NCBI GenBank assembly: GCA_015039465.1
Contig: MU130621.1
Coordinates: 125,387 to 189,386, forward strand
Source of the DNA: Phlegmacium glaucopus
Lineage: Eukaryota; Basidiomycota; Agaricomycetes; Agaricales; Cortinariaceae
Reading direction: 5' to 3'
Length of the DNA stretch: 64,000 bases
The notes beneath the pieces are model-generated. The model did no database searches, was not told where the DNA came from, and worked only from the letters and a program-made list of their open reading frames with translations. Made by a program: the position numbers and the translations under genes. Of this stretch, positions 36,791 to 49,050 are shown in pieces. Each line of letters starts with the position of its first letter. Within the stretch, counting starts at the first letter, position 1.

Positions 36791-38021
36791 GAAAAGGTGT
36801 ATTTTCAAGATTATAAAATCTCTACTCAAAACAATCACTCAATCAATACTTTATACAATCTTAATAATGCAAGTTGGGTTTTCTAGAAAGTATAACCTTT
36901 CCAATATTTTGAATTCACTTCAACTAATACACACAACAACAACAATAATTTGGATCAATTAAAGGATGATCAAACTTTTAAAGTGGTTTTGCAATTTATG
37001 GCTTGCACCAACAATCAGTCAAAGAATTCCTAAGACTTCTCTGATTGATTTACAATTTGTGTACACAAAAGTCCAAGACTTTGTTACAACTTCAACACAA
37101 TTGCATACACAAGAAGCCCTCTTGCTTCTGCTATGACTTTAACACAACAACAACTTTTACAACAATTCAACAATTATTGCAACAAGTCAAACAACTCTGA
37201 GAAACTGATTTATTTTCAAGTCCACTACTCAAAGACAAGTGTTCTTGCTCAATGTCTAAGACAGTGAGCTGTACTAGGTTGCAAATGAGGGGGGAAAGAA
37301 AGAATCCAATTTTCTGACTATTTACAAACCCTGGGAGGTATTTTATACATTTGAGATATTTAAAAATAGATAATGTCCAAAAATAGATATACTGGTTCCT
37401 GGTACCCTTACTTTGGTTCTGGCACCATGTGCACTCATTGTTCCTGGAAATATAGGGGTTGTTCTATTTTTAGCCCCATGTTCCTAATTTTAGGTAGTTT
37501 CCACCCCTCTTGATGGTAACTGTGCCTATTGTGCCTGGAAACAATCTTTATGATTGTTCAGCACTCCCCCTATCCTTAATCATCATGATTCCCACACAAT
37601 CACATGGTTCCACTATCTTGGTTATTCTGCTTCCACTGTTGCTAGGGCACCAACTTCCCCTGAATATTTATTAATAATATTCTGTTGCTCCAAAATCACA
37701 CCCCATGACATTTGCTAACCCAATATTGTTTATTTAACTTTTCCTGTGCCAAGTCTATAAGGATATTCATGGATTTATTGGTTTTAATCCAGACATGCAA
37801 TTTGTAGTGTAACAAATGATAGTCTATTGACCACACTTATTAACTATATGCATTTAAGTCACACAGTAATAGGTCTAATCAGCAGTTGTAGGGTAAACAA
37901 CTCTGATTCCCTTGTCTATTATCAGTTGTATTAACCAGTTATTGGTGCATTAATTAATATTTATGCTGAAATAATAGATAAAAATTGCAAAAACCATGCT
38001 TATGCAGATTTAAATCATATC
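36791..38021. repeat. LTR-like non-coding segment
   Basis: About 1.2 kb of AT-rich sequence that separates the truncated pol from a chromodomain in the opposite orientation. The string tgcaagttgggttttct.gaaagtataacc near 36868 is the reverse complement of one near 47635-47665 in the solo LTR at 46403-47779, so the two are related repeats. Exact ends are not established. Confidence 0.45.
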
Positions 38022-38243
38022 AACGGACCAAACTTCTTGAAACCACCAGCGGAAATCATCGACAGAAATGAAGAATATGAAGTCGAATCTATCATAGGAC
38101 ACAGAAAATGAGGATGCGGATATCAATTCAAGATCCGATGGAAAGATTACCCGATCTCCGAAGCAACGTGGGAACCGGAATCACACATCAAAAATGCAGA
38201 TGACACGTTGACGCTTTATAAACAAAGCCATCACCTCAACTAA
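38022..38243 (+). pseudogene. Chromodomain fragment of the copy 1/2 gypsy family
   Basis: Reads GPNFLKPPAEIIDRNEEYEVESIIGHRK, then TGA at 38109-38111, then GCGYQFKIRWKDYPISEATWEPE and the terminal KQSHHLN. It is the C-terminus of a gypsy integrase whose closest relative here is copy 1 (15660-15890), in the opposite orientation and without the rest of the element. Chromodomains of this type direct integration to marked chromatin. The copy keeps CGA at the Arg before WKDYP, where copy 1 has TGA. Confidence 0.85.
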
Positions 38244-38296
38244 GACAGCTTCTAAACATGCACTTCATCTCTTATCAACATGAGTGTGTCGACTGG

Positions 38297-38903
38297 AGGT
38301 CTTTACACTCCCCCAGGGAATCCGACAGAGTCCGAGCAGATCCGAGCAGATCCGAGCGGAGTCCAAGCGAGTCTGAGCACTTTTTCAGTGTATTTGAGTG
38401 TATTCCAAGCAGAATGTGCTCAGAATCCGCTCGGACTGCTCGGACTCGCTCAGACTCCGCTCGGATTGCTCAGACTCACTCGGACTTGCTCGGACTGGAA
38501 CCTATATACCTCCCCAACCTTATCAAAGCCCTAACAAAACCTTAAAAAAAACCTTAAAAAAACCTTAACAAAACCTTAACAAAACCTTAACAAACTATAT
38601 ACCTCCCTGACCTTAACAAAAACCTTAACACAACCTTAACAAAAAACCTTAACAAAACCTTAACAAAACCTTAACAAAACCTTAACAAAACCTTAACAGA
38701 ATTTTGTCTTAACCTTAACAGAAGTATTTTCCCAGCCAATTTGTGTCTTATTTGCTCCGGTCCACTCAGAATTTGCTCGGACTCCTCGGACTCCACTCGG
38801 AATCTGCTCGGACTCCTCGGACTCCACTCAGAATTTGCTCGGACTCCTCGGACTCCGCTCAGATCCGCTCGGACTCCTCGGAATCCCTGGGGGACTGTAA
38901 ATT
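38297..38903. mobile_element. TIR element (about 607 bp) with CGGACTC arrays
   Basis: Terminal inverted repeats at 38302-38325 and 38878-38901 match at 22 of 24 positions (TTTACACTCCCCCAGGGA and partner). The pentamer ACTGG flanks both sides (38292-38296, 38904-38908). Inside each end are inverted arrays of tccgagcaga / gctcggactcc. The core (about 38520-38710) is a tandem repeat of ccttaacaaaa, 11-12 bp per unit. No coding capacity, so it is non-autonomous. Confidence 0.75.
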
Positions 38904-38942
38904 ACTGGATTTGTTTTAGTATTATGTTTTCCTTTTTTTTTT

Positions 38943-39374
38943 TTACCAGATTTCACTTACTTTCTCATTTAACTTTCTTTTCTTTGGGACACTGGGCCCC
39001 GCCTCCATCCCGTTGTCTTCCTGTTCTTCTTCTACTTCTTCGTCATCTATGTCAATGACCTCCGCTTCCCTCCTCCTCTGCTCCTCCGCCTTTCGAACCC
39101 GCTGCATCTCCAGCAGTTTCTGCTGCTGCTCCTCCCTGCTTTTCCTTTCCGCTTCAACTCTCTTCCTCTCCGCTTCTACCCGTTGTCTCTCCGCCTCCGC
39201 CTCCGCCTTCAGTCTCTCCTCCTCCTCCTCTAGCCTCCAGGCTTCCGCAATCTCCGCTTCTTCCCGCTTCTCTTCCTCCTCCCGCTCTTTCCGCCGACGT
39301 TCTCGTGCTTCTTTGAGCCTTGCTCGTTGCGCAGCAGGGGGGAGGGAGGAGCCGGCTTTGTTGTTGGAACTCAT
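38943..39374 (-). CDS. Coiled-coil gag-like protein of LTR element X, first exon
   Basis: Starts ATG 39374 (MSSNNKAGSSLPPAAQRARLKEARERRRKE...). It is dominated by Glu/Arg/Lys heptads, followed by an acidic patch and basic PKKRKLNEK. The coding frame probably leaves at a GTAAGT donor right after NEK (about 38968), so the last residues of the open frame are intronic. A TATA-like box lies about 80 bp upstream. The same arrangement (LTR, ~150-bp leader with TATA, MSS-start coiled-coil ORF) occurs at 54112-54571. The role is likely structural for the element, but no gag domain can be demonstrated. The 3' part is lost. Confidence 0.6.
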   Translation of the reverse strand: MSSNNKAGSSLPPAAQRARLKEARERRRKEREEEEKREEAEIAEAWRLEEEEERLKAEAEAERQRVEAERKRVEAERKSREEQQQKLLEMQRVRKAEEQRRREAEVIDIDDEEVEEEQEDNGMEAGPSVPKKRKLNEKVSEIW

Positions 39375-39517
39375 AGTGTTTTTTTTGTAGAGGATGGTGG
39401 TTTAGGAAGTTATCCGAAGTGAAGAATCTCCACCAGTCTCCGACGGTCTTTATACCACGTCAGCCTCGCACGGACCATCACGTGGCCTCGAGGGTCTCGG
39501 CCTTGACAGGGAGGTAC

Positions 39518-40837
39518 TGTTATGATCCGTTATATGTTACTCCGGTCCAGCTCCGTCAGAGTTGTCTCTGGTAGTCCGTACTCCGTTCCAGTACTTTCCC
39601 TTGCCTCCAGATTTACTCCTTCTATGTCCAACTCTGAGACTTCTCCGTATCATTCCGGCTCTTCCGACGTTACTCCAAACTCATTTCCACATCTTCGTCA
39701 CAACCACTATTTCTTTGTCATCACTTTCCTACCATCAGTCAGCACACCAGCTATGGATTATTCACCCCAAGAATGCAGGACCTTCCGGGAGCAGAACGCT
39801 GATGTACCTGCGATGGGGTCAGACCGCAAGTAGTATGTAGTTCAAGGGGTTGATGTAGTTCTCTTCAATAGGTGATAGTGAGGTTTTATGAGGTGCGAAG
39901 GTTCGCTTTAAAGTGCGAGATAATGTGCAGAAAAAGCGAAGTTAGCAGGATGATTTTTGGGGAGTGCAAGTGTAGCTTAGTACGATGTTCCAAAGGTGGG
40001 ATCAAAACTGTGGTAATTTGTCCGTTCTCCTCCTCCCTTACCTTACTTGCTACTGCTAATAATATAGTAACTAGCAATAGCTAAGTGCGGAAAGGTGAAA
40101 CAAGAATGTAAAATGTGGGTTAAAGCGGAGTCACATGGATCCGGTAAATTGGTAATGAAACATAGGAGATAAGAGCCAAATAAAGGGGACAAGATAAAAA
40201 TAAAGGTGATGAGTAATACAGTCACCTGAGTGACCTTTGTTTGAGTCGTGTTTAATGATTGCAAGAACAGCTGGCAACTGCAAATGATAATGCGAATGTT
40301 GGTGATGACTGCAAGCATCTGCGATGATCTGCAAGTGTTCTGCGATGAGCTGCGAGTATGTGCGAGTATGTGCGATGACCTGCAATGATCTGCGATGATC
40401 TGTGATGATCTGTGATGATCTGCGATGATCTGCAAGTATCCGCAATGATATGTGAGCATCTGTGAGTATACTGCAAAGGTTGTGAAACCGCGAAAATGGT
40501 GCGTTTACATCCCTAGATGTCTCCTGGGTCCTATCAACGCAGCATTTATATTTATATTTTATATTTCAGATGCTATTCCTTTTATATTTAAGTACTCGAA
40601 ACTTGTATGTTTTCCTCAGTTCGAATATCAACTTATTTTCCCACTCTTGGTCTTCCTCTAAGTTCTTTGCAACTTCTGGTTCCGCTCTGCTCCGTCTTAC
40701 TCTGAAATCTAGGACACGAAGGTTCTGGGTAGCACAGCACATAAGCTGAGGCTAAGTCCTATCCTTTCCATGACTCCATTCTGTGACTCCGTCTATTACT
40801 CCGTCAAAACTCCGGAACAGAGTTCTTAAACTTAACA
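39518..40837 (-). repeat. LTR of element X (family Y), split by a solo LTR
   Basis: Plus-strand ends TGTTATGATCC (39518) and CTTAACA (40837); the minus strand reads TGTTAAG...ATAACA, like the LTRs at 53531 and 55559. A 736-bp solo LTR sits inside at 39800-40535. The internal region of element X lies to the left. The LTR begins directly after a CATAG sequence within the neighbouring gag-like gene, so X inserted into that gene. Confidence 0.75.
39800..40535 (+). mobile_element. Solo LTR, family TGATGTACC...GGTCCTATC(A), inside LTR X
   Basis: Perfect flanking repeat AACGC (39795-39799 and 40536-40540). It contains an imperfect tandem array of tgcgatgatc/tgcaagtatc, about 10 bp per unit, near 40305-40460. 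Same family as 23692-24571. Confidence 0.85.
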
Positions 40838-41471
40838 CTATGTCATGAAGATTAGCGAAGAAGAAAGAGATGTGAAGGCTAGCTTTACCTTCTTCAACAT
40901 CCTCATCCTCATCTGCGTCGTCCATAGGATCGTCTTGTTCTTCAGCTGCAGGTGTGATAGCTGGCGAGCAAGGAGGCGTGACGTGTTCAGCTGGTGATGG
41001 GACAGCTACAGGAGGCCGAAGTTTATCCAAATCCTCGAGGAGCCGCCTTGCGTCAGCCATAGCGATCATTAACTTGCTGCAGTTGGTACGAAAGGTTGTC
41101 GAAGCCAGAATTTTGTTGGCCAGCCTTTGAAAATCGGCAGGGTCGAGGTCGCTGAACTCGTATGCCTCGGTCATTTGACGCATGAGGTCTTTCATTTTGT
41201 ACTAGGAAGAAAGTCAGTAATACTCACGCAAGGAAGAGGAAGAGGAACAACAACTTAAAATATCCTGCACCATTACCTTGATGAATTTTTGCTGCATGTG
41301 CGCAGGCGTGTTCCCAAAGAATACCACAGTATCCTCGAACTCCTTGAAAGCTTCAGCAAAGCGATTACCTGGCGAGCGAAGTACATCAGCAGAGGTAGTG
41401 GCTAGTGCACTAGAATCAGCAGGAGCCGTGACAGCAGCAGCAGCAGTAGGAATGGAAGCGCTAGAAGACAT
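40838..41471 (-). CDS. Gag-like protein of an LTR element, two exons, 3' cut by LTR X
   Basis: Starts ATG 41471 (MSSSASIPTAAAAVTAPADSS...). Exon 1 is 41277-41471; a 75-bp intron (41202-41276, donor GTAATG, acceptor CTAG) follows; exon 2 begins YKMKDLMRQMTEAYEFSDLDPADF. The N-terminus is Ala/Ser-rich, the middle is helical (FAEAFKEFEDTVVFFGNTPAHMQQKF), and the end is Pro-rich then acidic (DDPMDDADEDEDVEEG). A GTAAAG donor near 40890 probably ended exon 2, and the next exon is lost because LTR X begins at 40837. The LTR at 41654-43942 lies just upstream in the same orientation, so this is probably that element's first ORF. Family not recognised. Confidence 0.55.
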
Positions 41472-41548
41472 GTGGAGGATGGATTAAGCAGTAGAGAATG
41501 GAGTTGACGATAGACGATGAAGAACAAAGTGTGGCGCGAAGACTTGCC

Positions 41549-41559
41549 TTTTATAGGTT
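41549..41559 (-). promoter_or_regulatory. TATA box upstream of the MSSSASI gene
   Basis: CCTATAAAAGG on the minus strand, about 80 bp upstream of the start codon at 41471 and downstream of the element's LTR. It is a textbook core promoter position for a fungal gene. Confidence 0.6.
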
Positions 41560-41653
41560 TCAACTGCCAGTGGGATCTCACATGACTTATGGGAGTTTGA
41601 CCAGGGCATAGGGTTTAGACTGAGGACAGTCTAGATTTCAGTTGGGAGGAGGA

Positions 41654-43942
41654 TGATAGGACCCATATAACCTCTAGGTTCGTAAACTAGTTATTTTTGT
41701 GTTTTACCAACTTCGCAGACAATCGTGGATACCTCGCGGTTACCATTACCACTCACGCTCTCGGCTGCTATAAATCGTTGTTTGTGTTGTTATTAAACAC
41801 CAACCAGAGGGAACTGGACCAGACTTTAGGTCAGAATATCCCCCTGTGTTCGTTTAGGGAAGGTATAACCAGAGACTAGTAAGCACACTTGGTAAAAAGA
41901 GAGAAGAGGAGAATGAGGATGAACAAGGAAGAGTCTTTGGTGAGACTATAGCGGTTGACAGTAGAGGACAGTGACAGATAAAAGGGCTGAAAAAGCGAAG
42001 GGAGTAGAGGATGAGGATGTGGATGATAGAGTCTTCAGTAAGACTATAACAGTAGAGAGATGGATTGACAGTAAAGGAGTAAAAAAGCGAACTTGAGGAA
42101 GGAATTCACTGGAATTCCACTGAGATGATGATTGTTGGGGGGTAAGAATGAATTGAAATGAACTACCTATCCTGGTACAAAAGAGCAGTATTTATACCTA
42201 AGGATGAGGCTATGTAAAACAAAAATAAAAGAAAGAAGTATGCGCTGTCAGAAGAGGAATGAAGAAAGGACAGCTGCGAGAAGAAAAGAACAATGGAAAA
42301 GAAAAAGGAACAGTAAAAAAATCTGTACAAGTGTCAAAGTGCAAGAGAAAAGAGGAGAAGGCAGTGCGCATAGCCCAATAGTAAAAATATATCAACTCCA
42401 TAGCCGTGTGGTCATGTCAAAAATATGAAAGGTCCTGAGTCAACACTTGAAAGGCGCAGCCTTGTTCCTGAGAAAATACTACCTGGCCCATGATCCCATG
42501 TCGCGCAGCCTTGATAACACTTGACACTCTGCAAGAATAATCCTCTGCTGCTGATTCATCTGCAATTCCTGCTTAGTCATGATCCTTCTGGACTTCCTAA
42601 ATTGTCATAAAGAGGGTGGGAAGGCTTCAGGTACCATGTGAATGATGGTTTTGGCAGTGAATGATAAGATAAGAGGTAGATGAGTGAGGATAGGGGACTG
42701 AGTGAGATCCAGGAGCGAGGTATGGCAAGATAGATAGCTGAGGCAGAGACTTGTGGGTCCATAGCCACAACAACGATGACAAAGCCTTTGACATAATGGG
42801 AGATGTAGCTGATGCATCCATAAACGGGCCGTTCTTGAAATGATGGGCCATAGATGTGATCAAATGCGAGCCGATGACCGATGCGAATAGTAGATTGATC
42901 GCTTTGTTGAATCGCTAGCCAAGGAACGAATGGATGGTAGATATTAAGGAGCATGTCGATAGTGTAAATGATAGACAACATAGTGGAAGACATTGAGGAT
43001 ATGATGAGTGATGAGGATGTTAACATCGAACGAATGATTTTGTCGACCAGGAACGTGATTCAGGGCTGCTTCCAAAATAGGTAAGTGAATTCAAAGTCCG
43101 CTTATTTTCATGATGGCAACTTTTAAGCTTTGTTCTCACACTACCAATCAGTATTGGTGCGCGATACCGCGGTTACCAGTAACTCTCACACTATCATTTG
43201 TATGTCTGGCACTACCTTTTACTCCTCGCTCATACATCACACAATCATTCCATGACCCCTACAACTATTGAAAGCACTCTCTCTTTGCACTCCATACTTC
43301 AGACCAGTTTCAACTTTCTCTATCAATACTGGACTTAGTCATTTCTTTCCTTCGCAACCACACCTTTGCACAGCTTCTCTTTAATCTTGCGGTCTTTCAC
43401 GGCTCGCATACACATCCCTTTCACTGGTTTGATCATGGTCCGTGTTTGTTTTCAACTTACTTTCTTTTAACTTTCTATATATATTATTATTTTATCATCT
43501 CCTTCGAAACAGGAGGTCATTCAACTGACCTCCTTACTCATCACTTCTATTATTATTCTATCTCCTATTTCTTTGTTACCAAACTACTGGGCCCATGTGA
43601 CTTCGCATTAGCTCAATTTTTACATTACTGTTTTGCATATCCGCACCTGGCTAGCTTCTTACTCTTGTATTAAGTACCTGTAGCAAGTAGGAGGCAAGGT
43701 GAACAAGAGACGGCCAGAGTTTTGATCCCATAAACTTTGAAGCTTCGTTCTAAGTCAAAAGTCTCATTCTCTCAACTTATTCACGCACTGTGTTATTGTT
43801 CACGAACTTCGCTTTCCTCGCGGATTGTCCGCACTGCGAATTCCAATATAGCGAACTTCTCCTATACCTTATCGAGGAAATAATACATTAACCCCTACGA
43901 ACTATGTATTACTTGTGGTCTGATCCCACTGCAGGTACATCA
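41654..43942 (-). repeat. LTR, family TGATGTACC...CCTATCA, containing family T copy C
   Basis: Plus strand begins TGATAGGACCC and ends GGTACATCA, the reverse complement of the solo LTRs at 23692 and 39800. Flanks do not match each other (gagga, ccgtt). This fits a 5' LTR of a longer element whose internal part lies to the left. The right border interrupts gypsy copy 2 within its RNase H (TDMNGD). Confidence 0.75.
41769..43166 (+). mobile_element. Family T repeat, copy C (1,398 bp)
   Basis: TATAAATCG...GTGCGCGATA, inserted into the LTR at 41654-43942. Flanking tetramers ctgc and ccgc differ at one base. The conserved minus-strand frame is open at 42577-43026. Confidence 0.8.
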
Positions 43943-46402
43943 CCGTTCATGTCTGTTTGGGTAAGGACTGCTCCTGATGCGTATTTCAAAGCATCGGATT
44001 CAATTTGGAAAGGTTGGGTTGGGTCGGGCATTCGTAAAACCGGTTCTTCAGTAAAGCATTGTTTCAGGAGTTTGAAGGTTTCTTGACATTTGTCCGTCCA
44101 TTCAAAAGGTACATCTTTCTTCAAAAGATTATTCAACGGTTGACAGAGGTCAGAGAAGTGTTGGATGAATCGTCTGTAAAAGTTTCCAAATCCTAAAAAG
44201 GATCGTACTTCTTTAACTGAAGTAGGAGTTGGCCAGTCTCGGATACCCTTGAGTTTGGTAGGGTCCATAGAGATCTTTCCTTCTTCAATGATCATTCCAA
44301 GGTATTCGACCTTCTTCTTATTGAATTTGCATTTCTTTGGCTTCAAATAAAGATCATTTTCCCATAGACATTGTAAGACCTTTTTCATGATTTCTTCGAG
44401 ATCTTTTTCATTCTTCGCAAAGATAAGGATGTCGTCCATGTAAACAATGATATAATCGCCTTCAATGAGATCTTCAAAGATAGAGTCCATCATTGCTTGA
44501 AACATTGCTGGTGAATTGCACATTCCGAAGAACATTACGGTCGGTTCAAATAATCCTCGATTGGTTTTGAATGCAGCTTTCCATTCATCTCCTTTAGCAA
44601 TCCAGATATTGTTGTAACCTCTTAAGACGTCAAACTTTGTGAAACAGGTTGCGCCTTTGAGTTTATCCATGATTTCGGTGATAAGTGGGAGTGGGTAAGC
44701 GTTCTTGATGGTATGTTCATTCAGATATCGGTAATCTTGGCAAGGTCGGAGCTTTCCGTCTTTCTTTGATACAAAGAAGAAAGGTGAGGCCATAGGGGAT
44801 TTCGATTTTCGGATGTATTTTTGGTCGAGATTCTCTTTGAGGAATTTGTCCAATTCGATTTGTTCTGCCGGTGTCAGGTTATACATTTTAAATGATTTCG
44901 GTTGAAAGGTCAGTTTCATTTCGATCTTATGGTCCCAGGGTCGTTCTTCAGGAAATCTGTCTGCCTTTTTCTCATCAAATACATCTAAGTATTCATGATA
45001 CTCCGGTGGTACTATTTCTTCAACAGGGATGTCAGGCTTGATATCGTATTTCATAGCCAGATCTTGTGAAGCAGAGGTTTTCACATTGATCCAATATTCA
45101 TTGTCCATTTTGCCAGTAATAAAAGCGACGAGTACTGATATTTCATCATCGTCGGTAGGGTTCTGTGTTCAATTAAGATATTCTTCTATATTGTCTTCAT
45201 CTTCGACAGTAGTGGGTTTCGAGGGTGTCCTAAAAATCGGTTTCCGTGGTTGTTCTTCTTTTGTTTGTTCGGGTTTTCGCCATGTGAGAGTTTCTTTTTT
45301 CCAGTTGATTTCAGGGTTGTTTTCTTTGAGCCAGGTTGCTCCAAGAATAATCTTGTGTTTCCCTAATCCAGTTACTAGAAGTCAATTCATCTTCTTTCGT
45401 CCAAGTACATTGATCTCGAGGTTTACATAATGTTTGATTGTTCCTCGTTTGTTCAGGTTACCGTCAACATTAAAAACTTTGATGGGAACATTTAAGGTTT
45501 TAATCGTAAATTTTTGTGTTCTCACTAAGTTTTGGTCGATGAATTTTCCGTCTGCTCCAGAGTCGATAAAGGCTTGTTTGATGATTTCTGGATCTCCTTG
45601 CGTTTCACTTGTTATAGAAATAGGTATTTTCATTCGGTGAATATTTAAATGAGGTACTAAGCAATTAGATATGGATAGCGTGGGAGAAACTGACATCGAT
45701 TCAGTTCTCCTCATTGAAAATCCTCATCTTCTATTTCAACAATCTTTTCGTCTTCTTCAATGCCCAACTGGAGGTTGGCAAGTTTCTCATGTTCATCTTG
45801 GCTAAGTCCTTTGATTAAGGCGTGAATGTCTTTCACTGAGGGTTTCTTTGTCTGGTTGTTTCGACTGTTGTTGTTGTTCGAGGGTCCTTGGTTTTATTCC
45901 CTTGGTACCCTCCTCACTTTTCTTTGCAGTCTCGAGAGATATGGCCTGGCTTGTCACATTTGAAACAGAGGCCTTTGCACATGTACTCTCCTCGTTTCTC
46001 GTAGCTCATGGCATCGATGTCCATTGCGGTCGGGATCGTTTCGTCTGTTCAAAGACCAGTTTCATCCTTCGTATTTCAGTTTCTCTTCTCTGTAGACTGG
46101 GTCGTACACTTTCTTGTTTGGTTGTTCTGATTGTAGGATCGCCATGGCAAATCAGTATTGCGAGTCATATTGAATCGCTCTGTCTTTCCATCCTTTGATG
46201 GTCATAGGGATGTCAGGGGATAACAAGATTTTTCGTGTCAGGGATGGGTTCAAGACTTTTCGGAACATAGTGATCAGATGGATGTTATCTGATGCGGTTG
46301 TTTCGTCTAGTCTGGCCTGTCTTGTCAGGAGGGTGAACTCGGTGACGAGTTGTTCTGCCGATTTCTTCCCTTGTCGTAATAAGGTCAACTTGTGTATGGC
46401 AT

Positions 46403-47779
46403 TGATAGGACTGAAAGTTGAATACCTATGGATTATTCAATTTTTTCATAATATCATTCTTCAATTGAATCAAAAAGATCAATGAATAAAACCATGAATT
46501 AATCTACAAATTGATAGTGTAAGGGTCAAAAGTGTTGACTACACTTGTTGATTAAACTGGAAATTGCAAAGTATTGAATGTTAATCAGCAGATAACTATG
46601 ATCTGGATTGATCTATTTATCATACTGTAAAATAACACTACAAAAAGTTCAGACTATAACCATACAAAAATCCATAATGGTCAAATGAACTACTTGCAAT
46701 CTAAAGTAACTATCAAGTCTACAACTATGAAGGAAATTGTCATACAAGTCCTAGGAAAATATCACTAAACATCAATAAAGTTCCTGAAACAGTGAAACAT
46801 TTGTGACCTTTTTGTGACATCATGTAACATTTTGTCACATATTTGTGACATTTGTGACAAATATGACATCATGAGACATATGACATCACAAAACAATGCT
46901 CAGTCATCTTAAACCAAGGCATGATATCATAAAGAAGGCATGATATCATAAAACAAGGATTTATCATCCAAAAACAAGACTTGACATCATAAAACACCAT
47001 CAGTAATCATAAAACATAGACCTGACACCACAGACTCTTACCTAATTTTGTTTCTCATTTATGTATAAAAGTAACTAGAAAGCACCAGTAACATTAGTGA
47101 ATTTGCACTCTTCCTTTCTTTCCCAAGTTTCAGCGCTCTGAATTGGCACAAGTTAGAATTGGAATTACAAGTGGACTTGCTTTGCTTCACTCAGTTCAAA
47201 GGGTATTAAATCCTAAAGGGGCTTACCTTTGTTCTGTGTAAACCAAGAATATTAAATCCTTTAGGGACTTGTCTTGGAAGCAAGGATATTAAATCCTTTG
47301 TCAGAGTCTGAGGAGAAATCCTTGTACTATAAAGCTGTTTCATAGTCTGCCTTTGGGACTTTAAATCATTTGTTGTGGATAGTCAAAGAATATTAAACCC
47401 TAAAGGGGCTTGTCTTTGAATTACCAAAATTGGTTATCATATAGACAAAGGATATTAAATCCTATAGGGACTTGCCTTTGTTCTATCAAAAAGCACTATA
47501 TAATAGTCTAAGAAATTGGACTATAAACTTGTTATCAGAATCATAGTCTAGAGAAATTTGGACTTTAAACTTGAATCATAGTCCAGAACAACTTGGATTT
47601 TAAAAAGTGTGTTGCTGTTTTTATTCAAGAGTATACTGGTTATACTTTCAAGGAAACCCCAACTTGCACAAAAACAGAGTTTGTTGGTCATTGAAGTTAC
47701 TGGTTTCTGGATTTGTTGTAGACAATTCCTAAAATAGTAATCCTTTGATTACCAAATAAAGCAAAACTCAATCATATCA
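46403..47779 (+). mobile_element. Solo LTR (1,377 bp) in gypsy copy 2 gag
   Basis: Begins TGATAGGACTG and ends CATATCA. Flanking tetramers gcat and gcgt suggest a target duplication with one change. Removing it restores the gag reading VNRTQDA...KLTLLRQGKKSAEQ seen in copy 1. The interior has direct repeats of ggatattaaatcc.ttagggacttg (several between 47200 and 47490) and runs of tgtgacat near 46800-46880. Confidence 0.7.
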
Positions 47780-48286
47780 GCGTCTTGTGTTCTGTTGACT
47801 TCTTTGAATTGTTCAGTGATTGTCAAGTAGAATTCAGCGAGGGTCGGGAGGCTGATGGTTCTGTCGTCTTGGGTGATGCTGTCGATCCAGCTTTCCTTCC
47901 ACTGTGCTGCCTCTCCTCCATTCATAAAAGAGAGTATGAACGCAATCTTTGGTCCATCTTCAAAGTATAGTTTGTCGTTGACGGTCAAGTAAATTCTACA
48001 TTCTTGTAAGAACATTTTCACTTTTCGTCTATCACTGGTGAAAGGCGTCAGTTTATTGATGTTTAGTTCTTTTGGGATATGGACGGCAGTTGAAGCTTCT
48101 CCAGCCATAGTTAGTTCATTTGATTTTCGGTTTGTTGTGTAGAAGTAAGAAGTCCTTGCTCTATCTTCTTATACTGGATCAAGTATTTAACTTTTCACAG
48201 TATTTGTTCGGGTTCGTTTCGTTGGTGTTTCGGTTTCGGCTAAAATATAACCAACACTTCTAAGAAGAGAGTGTGTAGAAATACAA

Positions 48287-48298
48287 TAGCTAATTCTT
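48287..48298 (-). other. Self-complementary primer-binding site, gypsy copy 2
   Basis: Plus strand tagctaattctt, one base from the LTR border (48300). It is the exact reverse complement of 52299-52310 (aagaattagcta) in the same LTR. Copy 1 has G where this has A, and the LTR partner base changes accordingly. Confidence 0.75.
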
Positions 48299-49050
48299 TT
48301 GTTACAACTTCGAACGGCTCAGAGGATTCTGGCTGTAAACAGTCGTATGAAAGATCGGTTCGTCGAGGTCTTTACACTCCCCCACGTCTTCCTGGAGGAT
48401 TCCTGGTGGATTCCTACCTATTCCAGGAGGATTCCTGGAGGATTCCGGGAGGAATTTTCTACCAGCCAATTCCCCCTGAAAATGACATTCCTGGCTCATC
48501 CCAGTCCAGGAGGATTCCTGGTGGATTCCTAGTACACAATGAAATTGATACCAGGATTCCCGGAATTCCTTAGGAATCCCCAACACAGAATCCACCTGGA
48601 ATCCACCCGGAATCCTGGGAATTCCTGGTACTACCATTATATATTATGTATTATTAATATTTAAAAGTAAAATACTAAAACATCAGTAATTCATACTATA
48701 TATCAGTTAATTGTAATTCATATATTAAAGGTGGCAATGCCTTGCTGCCATTTAAATTTTGAATTTTGTTCAGGCTGCAAGGTGTGGTCACGTGACCGCA
48801 CGTGACAATATTTCCCAAATCAACAAATGTTAGTAACACTTTGTCACCTCACAACCCACCATCACAATCGTCACCACCCCAGAACTACGACAACGACAAC
48901 GAAGACACGACAACGACGATGGATGACGACGGGGACGGATGACAACAGGGACGGATGACAACGAGGACGGATGACAACGAGGATGAGGACAACGGACAAC
49001 AACAACAACAACAACAACAACAACCAACAACAGCCAACGACGACGGCTAC

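Larger units (their letters stand above)
43943..48299 (-). mobile_element. Ty3/gypsy chromovirus, copy 2, 5' part
   Basis: Same family as 14361-20873 but less decayed. Gag starts at 48108 (MAGEASTAVHIPKELNINK...) and is split by a solo LTR (46403-47779). It includes an intact zinc knuckle (CFKCDKPGHISRDC, about 45935-45980). The protease has FIDSGADGKF (about 45560). Reverse transcriptase is open for about 390 codons (43943-45108) with YMDDILIF and the [20 protein letters not shown] block. TGA codons remain at 45382-45384 (KKMN*LLV) and 45169-45171 (EYLN*TQ). RNase H stops at 43943, where another element's LTR begins, so the rest of RNase H, the integrase and the 3' LTR are missing. Confidence 0.9.

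Noticed and set aside
40300..40470. CRISPR-like short repeats
   Set aside because: Imperfect 10-bp tandem units without unique spacers, in a fungal LTR.
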